Positions 19,124 to 27,956 of a DNA stretch of 64,000 nucleotides are shown piece by piece. Both the position numbers and the translations under genes were made by a program. The notes beneath the pieces were generated by a model. That model was not told the DNA's origin. It worked only from the letters and a program-made list of their open reading frames with translations, and made no database searches. Origin of the DNA: Acidiphilium acidophilum (GTDB lineage: Bacteria; Pseudomonadota; Alphaproteobacteria; Acetobacterales; Acetobacteraceae); assembly GCF_033842475.1 (NCBI RefSeq), contig NZ_JAWXYB010000018.1:2401501-2465500 (forward strand). The letters run 5' to 3'. How positions within the stretch are numbered: the first letter of the stretch is position 1; each line of letters begins with the position of its first letter.

Positions 19124-19594
19124 CTATAAATAACGACGCATTAGCCGCCGTTCGGTATCGCGAAACCCGAGGCTCTCATAAAGCCGGTAGGCCCGCTCAT
19201 TATGTTTCTCGACCTCCAGCATCATCACCCGCACCCCGCGCTCCCGCGCCGCCGCAACCGCCGCCTCCACCGCCACCCGCCCCAACCCGCGCCCGCGCAC
19301 CTCCGGCACCAGATAGATATCATCGATGAACGCATCCGTGCCGCCATGCTCCGGACTGTAGCCGAGCGACAACACGAAATACCCCACAACCCCGCCCCGC
19401 CACCGCAACAAATAGGTCGGCGCCAACGCCGCATCCCCCACACCATGCACACTCGCCGCCGTCGCCGCCTCCGCCGCCGCATCCATCGGATGCCCATCCT
19501 CGACATGAAACGCCCGCGCCAACGCCAACAGCACCGGAATATCATCCGGTCGCGCGAGCGTCGCCGTCAACGGGGACAAAGCGGGCGCGGTCAT
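19124..19594 (-). CDS. GNAT family N-acetyltransferase
   Basis: 156 aa. The acetyl-CoA binding motif is IYLVPEVRGRGLGRVAVEAAV, preceded by a DDI strand and followed by LEVEKHNERAYRLYESLGF, all typical of GNAT enzymes. The substrate is unknown. The start at 19594 (MTAPALSP) was chosen; the frame stays open upstream only because it runs into the bimodular repeat, giving a spurious LLFYKKE extension. Confidence 0.88.
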   Translation of the reverse strand: MTAPALSPLTATLARPDDIPVLLALARAFHVEDGHPMDAAAEAATAASVHGVGDAALAPTYLLRWRGGVVGYFVLSLGYSPEHGGTDAFIDDIYLVPEVRGRGLGRVAVEAAVAAARERGVRVMMLEVEKHNERAYRLYESLGFRDTERRLMRRYL

Positions 19595-19615
19595 GGACGG
19601 AAGTAAGTAAAGAAG

Positions 19616-19735
19616 TACTTCTTTTTTGTAAAAAAGAAGCAAAAAACTTTTGTTTTCTGGGTCTCTGACGTTTTCACGGGCGGTGATCCAGATTAAAAAA
19701 GTTTTTTTGCTTCTTTTTGTTCACAACAAGAAGTC
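19616..19735. repeat. Bimodular inverted-hairpin element, copy 3
   Basis: Left hairpin 19618-19639 and right hairpin 19710-19733, the latter with one mismatch (ACAACAAG in place of ACAAAAAG), so it is slightly decayed. The core has CTGGG and ATCCAG. It lies 26 bp after the sppA stop, before the acetyltransferase start, both on the minus strand. Confidence 0.9.
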
Positions 19736-19761
19736 TTACCTCGCCTTCCCTCGCCCCACCC

Positions 19762-20580
19762 TCACCGCATCCGCGCACTCATCGTCTCCGCCTCGATCGC
19801 ATTGAGCAGCGCCGCACCCGCATCCCGTCCGATCAACCGCATCAGGCTGAATTTCTTCTTCGGCCCGATGAAATCCGGCTTCGCCCGCTCTCCTGCCCGC
19901 TCGGTGATCACGCCGCGCACATCGCCGAACCCATCGATCAGCCCGAGATCCTTCGCCTTGTCGCCCAGCATGTACGACCCATCGAAAATCGCCGCCTCAT
20001 GCCCCTCGATCGCCGCCCCCCGCCGCGTCCGCACCCAGTCCTTGAACGAATTATGAATATCGTCGAGCAATTCCCGATTGAACTGGGCGTCCTCCTCGCG
20101 CTCCGGCGAAAACGGATCGTTGCGCAGCTTGTTCTCCCCCGCCGTGATCACCCGCCGTTCGATCCCGTAGCGCCGGATCAACTGATGCACCCCGAACCCG
20201 CCGCCGATCACCCCGATCGAGCCCACGATGCTCATCCGGTTCGCCAGAATCTCATCCGCCGCACAGGCGATCCAATACCCGCCCGACGCGCCGACATCGC
20301 CGATGATCGCAACCACCCGCACCCCGGTCTCCGCTGCCTTGCGCCGGATGAATCGCCCGATCAGATCCGATTGCACCGGCGAACCACCGGGGCTTTCGAT
20401 CGCAAGGATCAGCAGGTTTTCCCCCGCCTTGGCCGCATCGAATCCCCGGGTCAGCGGTGCCGCAAACCGGTCCAGATTGACCGCTCCCTCCCGCGCCGCG
20501 ATCACGCCGGACATGCGGATCACCGGCACAGTCCGCGGCGTCCAGGGGAGTTTCCTGCGCAGCGTCGCCAGATCCATCAT
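19762..20580 (-). CDS. sppA: S49 family signal peptide peptidase
   Basis: 272 aa, the short (SohB/archaeal-like) SppA type. The nucleophile lies in GDVGASGGYWIACAADEI and the general-base Lys in GENKLRND, with the oxyanion region at ESPGGSP. No clear N-terminal membrane segment is present. SppA cleaves leftover signal peptides in the membrane. The ATG-ATG start at 20580 overlaps the stop of DUF1489 by 4 bp; a longer frame to 20766 was rejected. Confidence 0.9.
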   Translation of the reverse strand: MMDLATLRRKLPWTPRTVPVIRMSGVIAAREGAVNLDRFAAPLTRGFDAAKAGENLLILAIESPGGSPVQSDLIGRFIRRKAAETGVRVVAIIGDVGASGGYWIACAADEILANRMSIVGSIGVIGGGFGVHQLIRRYGIERRVITAGENKLRNDPFSPEREEDAQFNRELLDDIHNSFKDWVRTRRGAAIEGHEAAIFDGSYMLGDKAKDLGLIDGFGDVRGVITERAGERAKPDFIGPKKKFSLMRLIGRDAGAALLNAIEAETMSARMR

Positions 20581-20999
20581 GGCAGCAGCGCCAGCGCCCG
20601 CAGGCTGCGCTGCATCTCCGCCGGCAGCGCATCCGCGCGCATCGCTTCGCTCATCGTGATATCCATCGGCGCGTCCTCCTCGGTCAGATATCGCCAGCCC
20701 TGAAACGGCCGCATCGGCCGCGCGGCGACCCGGACCAGATGTGGGTCGAGCACCACCCCGGCACAACGCGTATCATCATCCCACCGATCCTCGATCACGT
20801 CGAGGACAAGCTGCCGCGCCAGAATCGCCCCGCCGATGACCCAGTAGATCGACCCGCCATCCACCAGCTCAGCCGCCCGGCGCGGAAAACTGCGCGTCTG
20901 ATGCCGCAGCGGCGGCCGCACCACCGCCCGCTCCCGCTGGATGTCCGCCAGATGCAAGACATCCCGCACCCCGACCGCCAGCTTGAGCAGATGAATCAC
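20577..20999 (-). CDS. DUF1489 family protein
   Basis: 140 aa. It begins MIHLLKLAVGVRDV and contains YWVIGGAILARQ and HLVRVAARPMRPFQGWRYL, as in the alphaproteobacterial DUF1489 family of unknown function. Both ends overlap neighbours by 4 bp (molybdenum hydroxylase upstream, SppA downstream), so all three are translationally coupled. Confidence 0.87.
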   Translation of the reverse strand: MIHLLKLAVGVRDVLHLADIQRERAVVRPPLRHQTRSFPRRAAELVDGGSIYWVIGGAILARQLVLDVIEDRWDDDTRCAGVVLDPHLVRVAARPMRPFQGWRYLTEEDAPMDITMSEAMRADALPAEMQRSLRALALLP

Positions 21000-23344
21000 G
21001 CGGCACGTCGCCCGTCACCATGTCCACCACCCTGGCTTTGCGCAATCGCCTGCCAGATCCGCTCCGGCGTCGCCGGCATGTCGATCGCCCGCACCCCGTC
21101 CTCCGCCAGCGCATCGATCACCGCATTGATCAGGGCCGGCGGCGACCCCACCGCCCCCGCCTCGCCCGCGCCCTTCACCCCCAACGGGTTGGACGCGCAC
21201 GGAATCTCGACGAACTCGACCTCGATATCCGGCAGATCATCCGCGCGCGGCAGCGCATAATCCATCAGACTGCCCGAAACCAGTTGCCCGGTCTCGGAAT
21301 CATAGGCAGTGTTTTCCAGCAAAGCCTGCCCCAACCCCTGCGCCACGCCGCCATGAACCTGCCCGCGCACGATCATCGGATTCACGATCGTGCCGACATC
21401 GTCGCACACCAGATAGCGCACCACCGCAACCACCCCGGTCTCCGGATCGACCTCGACCTCCGCGATATGGCAGCCGTTCGGGAAGGTATGCTTGTCGATC
21501 TTCGCGATCTCGGCGGTATCGAGCGGATTGCCCGCCGCACCCTCCCCCGCGCTCTCATGCAGAACCGCTGCGAGCGACACCAGATCGATCTCGCGGTCGG
21601 TCCCGACAATCCGGAACCGCCCCGCCTCGAATTCGATATCGGCAATCGCCGCCTCCAGATGCTCCGCAGCCGCCGCACGCCCCTTCTCGATCACGCTCGA
21701 CGCCGTCAGCACGATCGCCTGCCCCTCGGAATACAGGCTGCGCGCCCCGCCGGTGCCACCGCCCTGCGGTATCGCATCGGTATCGCCCTGACGGATGCGG
21801 ATCTTCCCGGGATCGATCCCCAACCGGTCATTGACCAGTTGCACATAAGCGGTCTCGTGCCCCTGTCCGGTCGACTGGGTACCGACGAACACGTCCACGA
21901 ACCCATCCCGCGTGAACCTGATTTCCGCCCGTTCCTCCGGCGCGCCTCCGGTCGCCTCCAGATAATAAGCCATCCCGATCCCGCGCCGCTTGCCCGCCGC
22001 CGCCGAAACCGCCCGCCGCGCGGCGAACCCTTCCCAATCCATGATATCGAGCGCCCGCTCCAGCACCTGATGGAAATCGCCCGAATCATAAGGCTGGTTC
22101 ATCGCCGAACGATACGGCATCGCACTCGCGGGCACGAAATTCAGCCGCCGCAGTTGCGCCCGATCCACCCCGACCTCACGCGCCGCCGCATCGATCAGCC
22201 GCTCGACCAGATAATTGCTCTCCGGCCGCCCCGCCCCGCGATAGGCATCGACCGGCACGGTATTGGTGAACACCCCGCGCACCTGCGCATGGATCGCCTT
22301 GAACCCGTAAACCCCGGCCAGCACCTTGGTCCCCGCCATGGTCGGAATGAACGGCCCGAAATTCGACAGATACGCCCCCATATTCGCAATGTTGCGCACC
22401 TTCATCGCCAGAAACCGGTTCTCGCCATCCAGCGCCAGCTCCGCCTCAGTAACGTGATCCCGCCCATGGGTATCCGAAAGGAACGCCTCACCCCGCTCGG
22501 AGGTCCATTTCACCGCCCGCCCCAGCTTGCGCGCCGCGTAGCAGACCATGGCATGCTCAGGATACACGAACAGCTTCATCCCGAACCCGCCGCCCACATC
22601 CGGCGTGATCACCCGGAACCGGTCGGGCTCGACCTTGAACACCGCCTGGCTCAGGCACCCTTTGAGCAGCCAGCCGCCTTGGGTATTGGTCGTCAGCGTC
22701 CACCGCCCGTCCTCGAAACTCGCCCGCGCCGCGCGCGGCTCCATCGAATTGACGATGATCCGGTTGTTGACCACACGAATTTTCGTCACATGCGCGGCCC
22801 TGGCAAACTCCGCCTCCACCGCCGCCGCATCACCCACAGCCCAGTCGAACACCAGATTATCCGCAACCCCGTCCCACACGCGCGGCATCCCCGGCTCCTG
22901 CGTGCGCGCCAGTTCGGTCACCGAGGGTTTCATGTCATAAACCACATCGACCGCCTCGGCGGCATCCCGCGCCGCCTGCGCCGTCTCAGCCACAACGAAC
23001 GCCACCGCCTCACCGACATGACGCACCACGCCCGAGGCCAGCACCGGACGATCCGCATCCGCCCGTGGCGTGCCATCCTGATTTTTGATCGGCACCATGC
23101 AGGGAATCGCCCCCATGCCATCCGCCGCCAGATCCGCCGCGGTGAACACGCCCATCACCCCCGGCATCGCCCGCGCCGCCGCGACATCGAGCGAAACGAT
23201 CGCCGCCGCCGCATGGGGCGAACGCACCACCTGCACGTACAAGGCGCCGTCATTCGGCACATCGTCGGTATATTGCCCCGCCCCCCGCAGAAGCCGCGAA
23301 TCCTCGACCCGCTTGACCGGTTGCGCCACGCCGAATTTCACCAT
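20996..23344 (-). CDS. Molybdopterin-binding hydroxylase large subunit (xanthine dehydrogenase/CoxL superfamily)
   Basis: 782 aa, full length. The N-terminal domain (RVEDSRLLRGAGQYTDD, residues 10-120) and molybdopterin domains contain VGGGFGMK, AYRGAGRPE, TGQGHETAY and the catalytic-Glu segment GVKGAGEAG. The active-site loop reads AYRGAGR, not the AYRCSFR of true CO dehydrogenase, so it is a form-II / aldehyde or purine hydroxylase-like protein. The FAD-binding medium and iron-sulfur small subunits that normally accompany it are absent on both sides. Divergent from a cupin gene; first gene of a coupled operon with DUF1489 and sppA. Confidence 0.9.
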   Translation of the reverse strand: MVKFGVAQPVKRVEDSRLLRGAGQYTDDVPNDGALYVQVVRSPHAAAAIVSLDVAAARAMPGVMGVFTAADLAADGMGAIPCMVPIKNQDGTPRADADRPVLASGVVRHVGEAVAFVVAETAQAARDAAEAVDVVYDMKPSVTELARTQEPGMPRVWDGVADNLVFDWAVGDAAAVEAEFARAAHVTKIRVVNNRIIVNSMEPRAARASFEDGRWTLTTNTQGGWLLKGCLSQAVFKVEPDRFRVITPDVGGGFGMKLFVYPEHAMVCYAARKLGRAVKWTSERGEAFLSDTHGRDHVTEAELALDGENRFLAMKVRNIANMGAYLSNFGPFIPTMAGTKVLAGVYGFKAIHAQVRGVFTNTVPVDAYRGAGRPESNYLVERLIDAAAREVGVDRAQLRRLNFVPASAMPYRSAMNQPYDSGDFHQVLERALDIMDWEGFAARRAVSAAAGKRRGIGMAYYLEATGGAPEERAEIRFTRDGFVDVFVGTQSTGQGHETAYVQLVNDRLGIDPGKIRIRQGDTDAIPQGGGTGGARSLYSEGQAIVLTASSVIEKGRAAAAEHLEAAIADIEFEAGRFRIVGTDREIDLVSLAAVLHESAGEGAAGNPLDTAEIAKIDKHTFPNGCHIAEVEVDPETGVVAVVRYLVCDDVGTIVNPMIVRGQVHGGVAQGLGQALLENTAYDSETGQLVSGSLMDYALPRADDLPDIEVEFVEIPCASNPLGVKGAGEAGAVGSPPALINAVIDALAEDGVRAIDMPATPERIWQAIAQSQGGGHGDGRRAA

Positions 23345-23534
23345 CGCCGAAACCCCATCATGTTGATTTTAAAGCACCCGCCAACCGCAGCCACCGGGCC
23401 GACACCGCGTCATCCGCCACAGGATATGGGGTGGTCCCGAAAATACAATAGACATTCCCAACCTGCCGCTCCGCCCCGAACCGCCGCTTGCCGCCCCGCC
23501 CGGAATACCCCATCTCCGCAACGAGGAGATCACC

Positions 23535-24194
23535 ATGCAGATCAACGCCGACCTGACCCGCCCCGCCATCGTCGATTCCACAACGCTCGACTGGGTTCCC
23601 TCCCCCATCGCCGGCATCGAACGCCGCATGCTGGAACGCGACGGCGCAGAGGTCGCCCGCGCCACCTCCCTGGTCCGCTACGCCCCCGGCTCCGCCTTCA
23701 GCCCCCACCGCCACGATGCCGGCGAGGAATTCCTCGTCCTCGACGGCGTCTTTTCCGATGAAACCGGAGACTTCCCCGAAGGTTACTACATCCGCAACCC
23801 GCCCGGCTCGCGCCACACCCCCGCCAGCGCACCCGGCGCGATCATCCTGGTCAAACTCCGCCAGATGCCCGAGGCCGAAACCCAACCCCTCCGGATCGAC
23901 ACGCGCAACCCCGCCCTCTGGCATCCCATCGCCGAGGGACTCGAACACGCCATGCTGTTCGACGCTCCGTGGGAACAGGTCGACCTCCTGCGCCTCGCCC
24001 CCGGCCACACCGGCGCGCCCGAAACCTTCCCCGGCGGCGTCGAAATCTTCATCGTCACCGGCAGCGCCACGATCGACGATCACCCCCGTTCGAGCGGCAC
24101 ATGGCTGCGTTTCCCGCCCGGTGCCACGCTCCGCCTCGCCAGCGCCGCCGAGGCCACGATCTACCGCAAAACCGGCCATCTCGCCGCGCGCTGA
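23535..24194 (+). CDS. ChrR-like double-cupin protein
   Basis: 219 aa, two cupin domains. The first holds a metal-binding pattern (SPHRHDAGEEFLVLDG, then SRHTP); the second has ETFPGGVEIFIVTG with fewer histidines. This pattern is found in the cupin part of ChrR-type anti-sigma factors, but there is no N-terminal zinc anti-sigma domain and no sigma factor gene nearby. A role as a metal-dependent sensor or enzyme is possible. AACGAGGAG precedes the ATG. It is 5 bp from an FAD amine oxidase in the same direction. Confidence 0.8.
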   Translation: MQINADLTRPAIVDSTTLDWVPSPIAGIERRMLERDGAEVARATSLVRYAPGSAFSPHRHDAGEEFLVLDGVFSDETGDFPEGYYIRNPPGSRHTPASAPGAIILVKLRQMPEAETQPLRIDTRNPALWHPIAEGLEHAMLFDAPWEQVDLLRLAPGHTGAPETFPGGVEIFIVTGSATIDDHPRSSGTWLRFPPGATLRLASAAEATIYRKTGHLAAR

Positions 24195-24199
24195 CCCAC

Positions 24200-25306
24200 A
24201 TGCATGACCTGATCATCGTCGGTGCCGGCCTCGCAGGTCTCGCCCTAGCCGCCCGCGCCACCGCCACGGGGCTCGACGTCGTCATCCTCGAAGCCCGCCC
24301 GCGCACCGGCGGGCGCATCCTCGCCCACCGCACCGCCCACGCCACCTACGATCTCGGACCCGCCTGGATCTGGCCCGGCATGCAGCCCCTGCTCGCCCGC
24401 GCCGTCGCACAGGCAGGGCTTGCCCTGTTTCCCCAAAGCGAAACCGGCGGCCTCGTCGTGCAGGACCGCAGCGGCACCATCCAGCGCCTGCCCCACGGCT
24501 TCGCCCAGAACCCGCCGAGCATGCGCATCCTCGGCGGCATCGCCGCCCTCGCCGCACATTACGAAGCTGGCATGCCGCCCGGCACACTCCGCCTGAACCA
24601 CAACGTCACCGGCCTGACCGCCTCGGAAAACGCCATCGCCCTGTCCTGCACCACGCCTGCCGGCACCGCCACATTCCACGCCCGCCGCATCGCCCTCGCT
24701 TTGCCGCCGCGCCTCGCCGCCACCCTCGCCTTCACCCCGTCGCTGCCCGAACCACTCCAGCGCCGCCTCGCCGCCACCCCGACCTGGATGGCCGGACACG
24801 CCAAAGCCCTCGCCTTGTACGACACCGCCTTCTGGCACAGCACCGGCCTCTCCGGCGACGGTTTCAGCCAGATCGGCCCACTCGGCGAAATCCACGATGC
24901 CAGCATCCCCGGCGTCGCCGCCGAAGCGGCCCTGTTCGGCTTCTTCGCCTGGCCCGCCGATCTCCGCGCCGCCCGCACCCTGTCCCTGAAATCCGCCATA
25001 ACCACCCAGCTCGCCGCAATGTTCGGCCCCGAAGCCGCCACCCCGCGCGACCTGAACATCCAGGACTGGTCGACCGAACCCCACACCGCCACAAGGTCGG
25101 ACGCCGCCAGCCCCACCAGCCACCCATCCTACGAACCCATCGCCCTGCCGCCGCCCTGGCACCCCCGGCTCATCCTGTCGGGCGCCGAATCCGCCCCCGA
25201 TTTCGGCGGCTACCTCGAAGGTGCCCTCGCCGCCGCCGCCGCCGTTCCACTCGCCGCGACCGCTACCGACCCACTCGCCGCAACCCCGGCAGGCCCCCTC
25301 AATTGA
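24200..25306 (+). CDS. FAD-dependent amine oxidase-like flavoprotein
   Basis: 368 aa. The dinucleotide-binding motif IIVGAGLAGLALA is at the N-terminus, followed by EARPRTGGRI, and the C-terminal FAD contact ILSGAESAPDFGGYLEGAL is present, as in monoamine oxidase/protoporphyrinogen oxidase-type proteins. The ATG at 24200 was chosen, 5 bp after the cupin stop; the two are probably one operon. The substrate is not evident. The 3' end overlaps the convergent gene by 8 bp. Confidence 0.87.
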   Translation: MHDLIIVGAGLAGLALAARATATGLDVVILEARPRTGGRILAHRTAHATYDLGPAWIWPGMQPLLARAVAQAGLALFPQSETGGLVVQDRSGTIQRLPHGFAQNPPSMRILGGIAALAAHYEAGMPPGTLRLNHNVTGLTASENAIALSCTTPAGTATFHARRIALALPPRLAATLAFTPSLPEPLQRRLAATPTWMAGHAKALALYDTAFWHSTGLSGDGFSQIGPLGEIHDASIPGVAAEAALFGFFAWPADLRAARTLSLKSAITTQLAAMFGPEAATPRDLNIQDWSTEPHTATRSDAASPTSHPSYEPIALPPPWHPRLILSGAESAPDFGGYLEGALAAAAAVPLAATATDPLAATPAGPLN

Positions 25307-25832
25307 CCCGGTCCACCGCATCCCGCCGCGCCGCCAGCGCCGCCATGATCACCGGCAACCCCGCCCGCACCCGCTCGGCAAATTGCGCGTCCTCGGCATC
25401 CTCGGCACGCGCCGCCACCACCCAGTCATGAAACCGCGCCACCGTCTCCACCAGCGCCGAATCCCGCGCCACCAGCTCCCGCAATAACCGCCCCTCATCG
25501 CGATGCGCCTGCCACACGCGGTCCATCTCCGGCACCGGCGCATTGCGAATACTGGTCTCCACCGCCCCGATCGCCTCGCCCGCCCGCGTCAGCGCCTGCA
25601 CATGCGCGACGGCGGCCCGATCGGGAAACGGCTGCTCGCGCGTCGGCGGCGGCAGATGCACCCGCCGATACCCCGCCTCCAACGCCGCCAGATGCGCCCG
25701 CGCCAACCCCAGCAGTTCGGAAAGCTTCGCCCGGATCAGCAGATCATCCGCCCGCAGCCGGTTCTCCGCCCGATACCAGTTATACCCCCACCCGTTCAGC
25801 AACAGCGTCGCGGTCTCACTGGCCGACATCAT
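25299..25832 (-). CDS. Protein of unknown function coupled to an SPFH protein
   Basis: 177 aa. Mostly helical with no signal peptide or membrane segment; an N-terminal NGWGYNWYRAENRLRADDLL segment is rich in aromatic and charged residues, and later parts are Ala/Arg-rich. I do not recognise the family. The ATG at 25832 overlaps the stop of the SPFH gene (ATGA), so the two are expressed together and may work together. Confidence 0.7.
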   Translation of the reverse strand: MMSASETATLLLNGWGYNWYRAENRLRADDLLIRAKLSELLGLARAHLAALEAGYRRVHLPPPTREQPFPDRAAVAHVQALTRAGEAIGAVETSIRNAPVPEMDRVWQAHRDEGRLLRELVARDSALVETVARFHDWVVAARAEDAEDAQFAERVRAGLPVIMAALAARRDAVDRVN

Positions 25833-26656
25833 TTGACCGGCTTGTCCCACTCGCCCGCCGGGACCATCCCCATCCCGCCGATATTGAACGGCGCGCCGAT
25901 CGCCATATTCGGCGCCGAAACCAGCCCGCGCTCCGCCATCCGCAACGCAGTGTAATACCGCACCGCCTCCAACGGCGTCAGCCCGAACGCCCGCAGCGAA
26001 ATCAACTCGCGCATCCGCTCGTCCTTCGGCAAAATCAGCAGCTTCACGTCGTTCAGCCGGATACCGTAAATATCCAGAAAATCCCCGAGATGCTGCTTCA
26101 GCAGTTCCGCAATCTCGCCGATATGCTCATTGACGTTCTCCAGCGGCGTCACCTGCACCACCTGATTGACCGCCTGCTCCACCACCGGCCCGGCATAATC
26201 GGTCACTTCCTGCGCATTGATATACAGCCCGGCGAACGGCATATGCGTCACCAGCTTCAGCGCATCGTCCTTGGTGTCGATGTGGATGTAATAATCGACC
26301 TGATAAATCAGCTCCGCCATCTCGCGCGAGGTCGCAATCCCCTTCGCCCGCGCCACGATCTTCGCCCGATTGATATAAATCGTCTCATACTGCCACGGAC
26401 TCGCCCCCGAAAAGAACGCCTGGGTGATCGACCCCAGCAACGGCTTGTCCGGCGTCGTGATCGGATACTGCCCGGTATCATAAACATTCAAAACCGCACC
26501 CCGCGACTTCAAAACCGCGAAATGATTGCTCTCCACCGTCAGCAACGACCCCGAAACGATATTCTCATCGGGATATTTATAAGCCAGAATATTCGGCCCC
26601 ATCGCATCCGTGCCATCCGGCTTGAGCGTGGTAATGACCTGCCGCGTGATCGCCAT
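25829..26656 (-). CDS. SPFH (band 7/prohibitin) domain protein
   Basis: 275 aa. The SPFH domain occupies about residues 25-220 (LLTVESNHFAVLKSRG, VLNVYDTGQYPITTPDKP, YGIRLNDVKLLILP), with no N-terminal membrane anchor, so it resembles the soluble YdjI/virion-core-like SPFH group. The C-terminal tail is Gly/Met-rich. SPFH proteins form membrane-associated oligomeric scaffolds. GGGAG precedes the ATG at 26656 and decides the start. Coupled to an unknown 177-aa protein. Confidence 0.87.
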   Translation of the reverse strand: MAITRQVITTLKPDGTDAMGPNILAYKYPDENIVSGSLLTVESNHFAVLKSRGAVLNVYDTGQYPITTPDKPLLGSITQAFFSGASPWQYETIYINRAKIVARAKGIATSREMAELIYQVDYYIHIDTKDDALKLVTHMPFAGLYINAQEVTDYAGPVVEQAVNQVVQVTPLENVNEHIGEIAELLKQHLGDFLDIYGIRLNDVKLLILPKDERMRELISLRAFGLTPLEAVRYYTALRMAERGLVSAPNMAIGAPFNIGGMGMVPAGEWDKPVK

Positions 26657-26743
26657 GAACAACTCCCTGTTACCGCCCGATCATTTCGCGACGGCACCGG
26701 CCTGTCAAGCGTCCGGGTGGGGCAAGAAGGAAGATCAGGAAAG

Positions 26744-26858
26744 TACTTCTTTTTTGTAAAAAAGAAGCAAAAAACTTTTTGAGTCTGGGACTGCAGTTGA
26801 AATCGCCCGTGGCCCAGAATAACAGAAGTTTTTTGCTTCTTTTTTACAAAAAAGAAGC
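26744..26858. repeat. Bimodular inverted-hairpin element, copy 4
   Basis: Left hairpin 26746-26767, right hairpin 26836-26857. The core shows the inner inverted pair clearly: GTCTGGGACTG on the left and GCCCGTGGCCCAGA on the right. It starts 14 bp after the corA stop (reading on the minus strand) and precedes the SPFH gene. Confidence 0.92.
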
Positions 26859-26872
26859 CTTCCCTCCCTCCC

Positions 26873-27901
26873 CTACAACCACCCCTTCTTCCGAAACCAG
26901 AACAGAGGCGCCACCGCCGTGATCAGGATCAGCCCGAGTCCGTAAGGATAGCCGAACCGCCAATGCAGTTCCGGCATATGCACGAAGTTCATCCCGTAGA
27001 TCCCGGCAATCAGCGTCGGCGGAATCCCGATCACCGAAACGATCGTCAGCACCTTCATCAGGTCGCTCTGCGCGATATTGATCAGTCCCAGCGTCGCATC
27101 GAGCACGAACTGGATCTTGTCGGTCAGATGGGTGATGAACTCGTTGAGCGAGGCGACATCCTGCGTCACCGTCTTCAGCCGCGCCGTCATCGTCTCAGGC
27201 ACCCAGGTCGCGACCGAGCCCATATACGGCACGATCCGCCCGATACCGAGCTGCGAATCCCGCACCAGCGAGACCGTGTTGTAAAGCTGTCCCAGCGTCG
27301 AGACCGTCTCCCGCAACTCGCCTTCCTGCTGGCGCCGCGTGGCCCCGGCATGGCGGCCGTCCGGCGAGAGCTTGAGATGGAATATCCGGTGCGACAACCG
27401 ATCGATCTGCCCGCGCGCCTGCTCCAGCGCATCGGCCTGACGATCGATCAGCGCTTCGAGCAGCCCGACCAGAATATCGGCACTCGCCGGTTCGGCGGTC
27501 GCATCCAGCCGTTCCCAGAACCCCTGAAACGCCCGGCTCGGCGCAAACCTGATCGTCACCAGACGATCGGGGGCGAGCACAATGCCAAGCGGCGCCGGCA
27601 TCACCCCGTCATTCCCGGAATACATCATCGGCATCGACATGGTCAGAACCGCCCCGCCCGGCGGCGTCGTGACCGACAACCGGCTCGACGTCTCGATCTC
27701 CATTAAATCAGCCTCGTTCGGCACCGCAAGCCCGGTCGCCGCCGTCACCAGCGCGACATCCGCATCCGCCGGATTGACGAGGTCGATCCACACCGCCTCG
27801 CCGAGACGAGCCCGCGCCGCCTCATCATCGAGCCTGCTCACACCGGCATCGCCCCGAACGATGGACCGGATCATGCACTGGGTCGGAAGGCCGGAGTTCA
27901 T
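26873..27901 (-). CDS. corA: CorA-family divalent metal ion transporter
   Basis: 342 aa (a start at 27874 is also possible). A large cytosolic N-terminal domain is followed by two C-terminal membrane helices. The pore signature YGMNF and the MPEL loop are intact, followed by LILITAVAPLFWFRKKGWL at the C-terminus with basic residues on the inside. It is expected to carry Mg2+ and possibly Co2+ or Ni2+ across the inner membrane. Confidence 0.93.
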   Translation of the reverse strand: MNSGLPTQCMIRSIVRGDAGVSRLDDEAARARLGEAVWIDLVNPADADVALVTAATGLAVPNEADLMEIETSSRLSVTTPPGGAVLTMSMPMMYSGNDGVMPAPLGIVLAPDRLVTIRFAPSRAFQGFWERLDATAEPASADILVGLLEALIDRQADALEQARGQIDRLSHRIFHLKLSPDGRHAGATRRQQEGELRETVSTLGQLYNTVSLVRDSQLGIGRIVPYMGSVATWVPETMTARLKTVTQDVASLNEFITHLTDKIQFVLDATLGLINIAQSDLMKVLTIVSVIGIPPTLIAGIYGMNFVHMPELHWRFGYPYGLGLILITAVAPLFWFRKKGWL

Positions 27902-27956
27902 CGCCCAACCGTGAGGAGGTTTGCACCCCCCGTCAAGCGACTCTGCTTAGCCCCCC

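Noticed and set aside
20996-23344. Annotation as aerobic carbon monoxide dehydrogenase large subunit
   Set aside because: The active-site loop is AYRGAGR and lacks the cysteine of the CO dehydrogenase motif AYRCSFR; the medium and small subunit genes are also missing.
23535-24194. ChrR-type anti-sigma factor
   Set aside because: The N-terminal zinc-binding anti-sigma domain is absent and no extracytoplasmic sigma factor gene is next to it; only the cupin part is similar.
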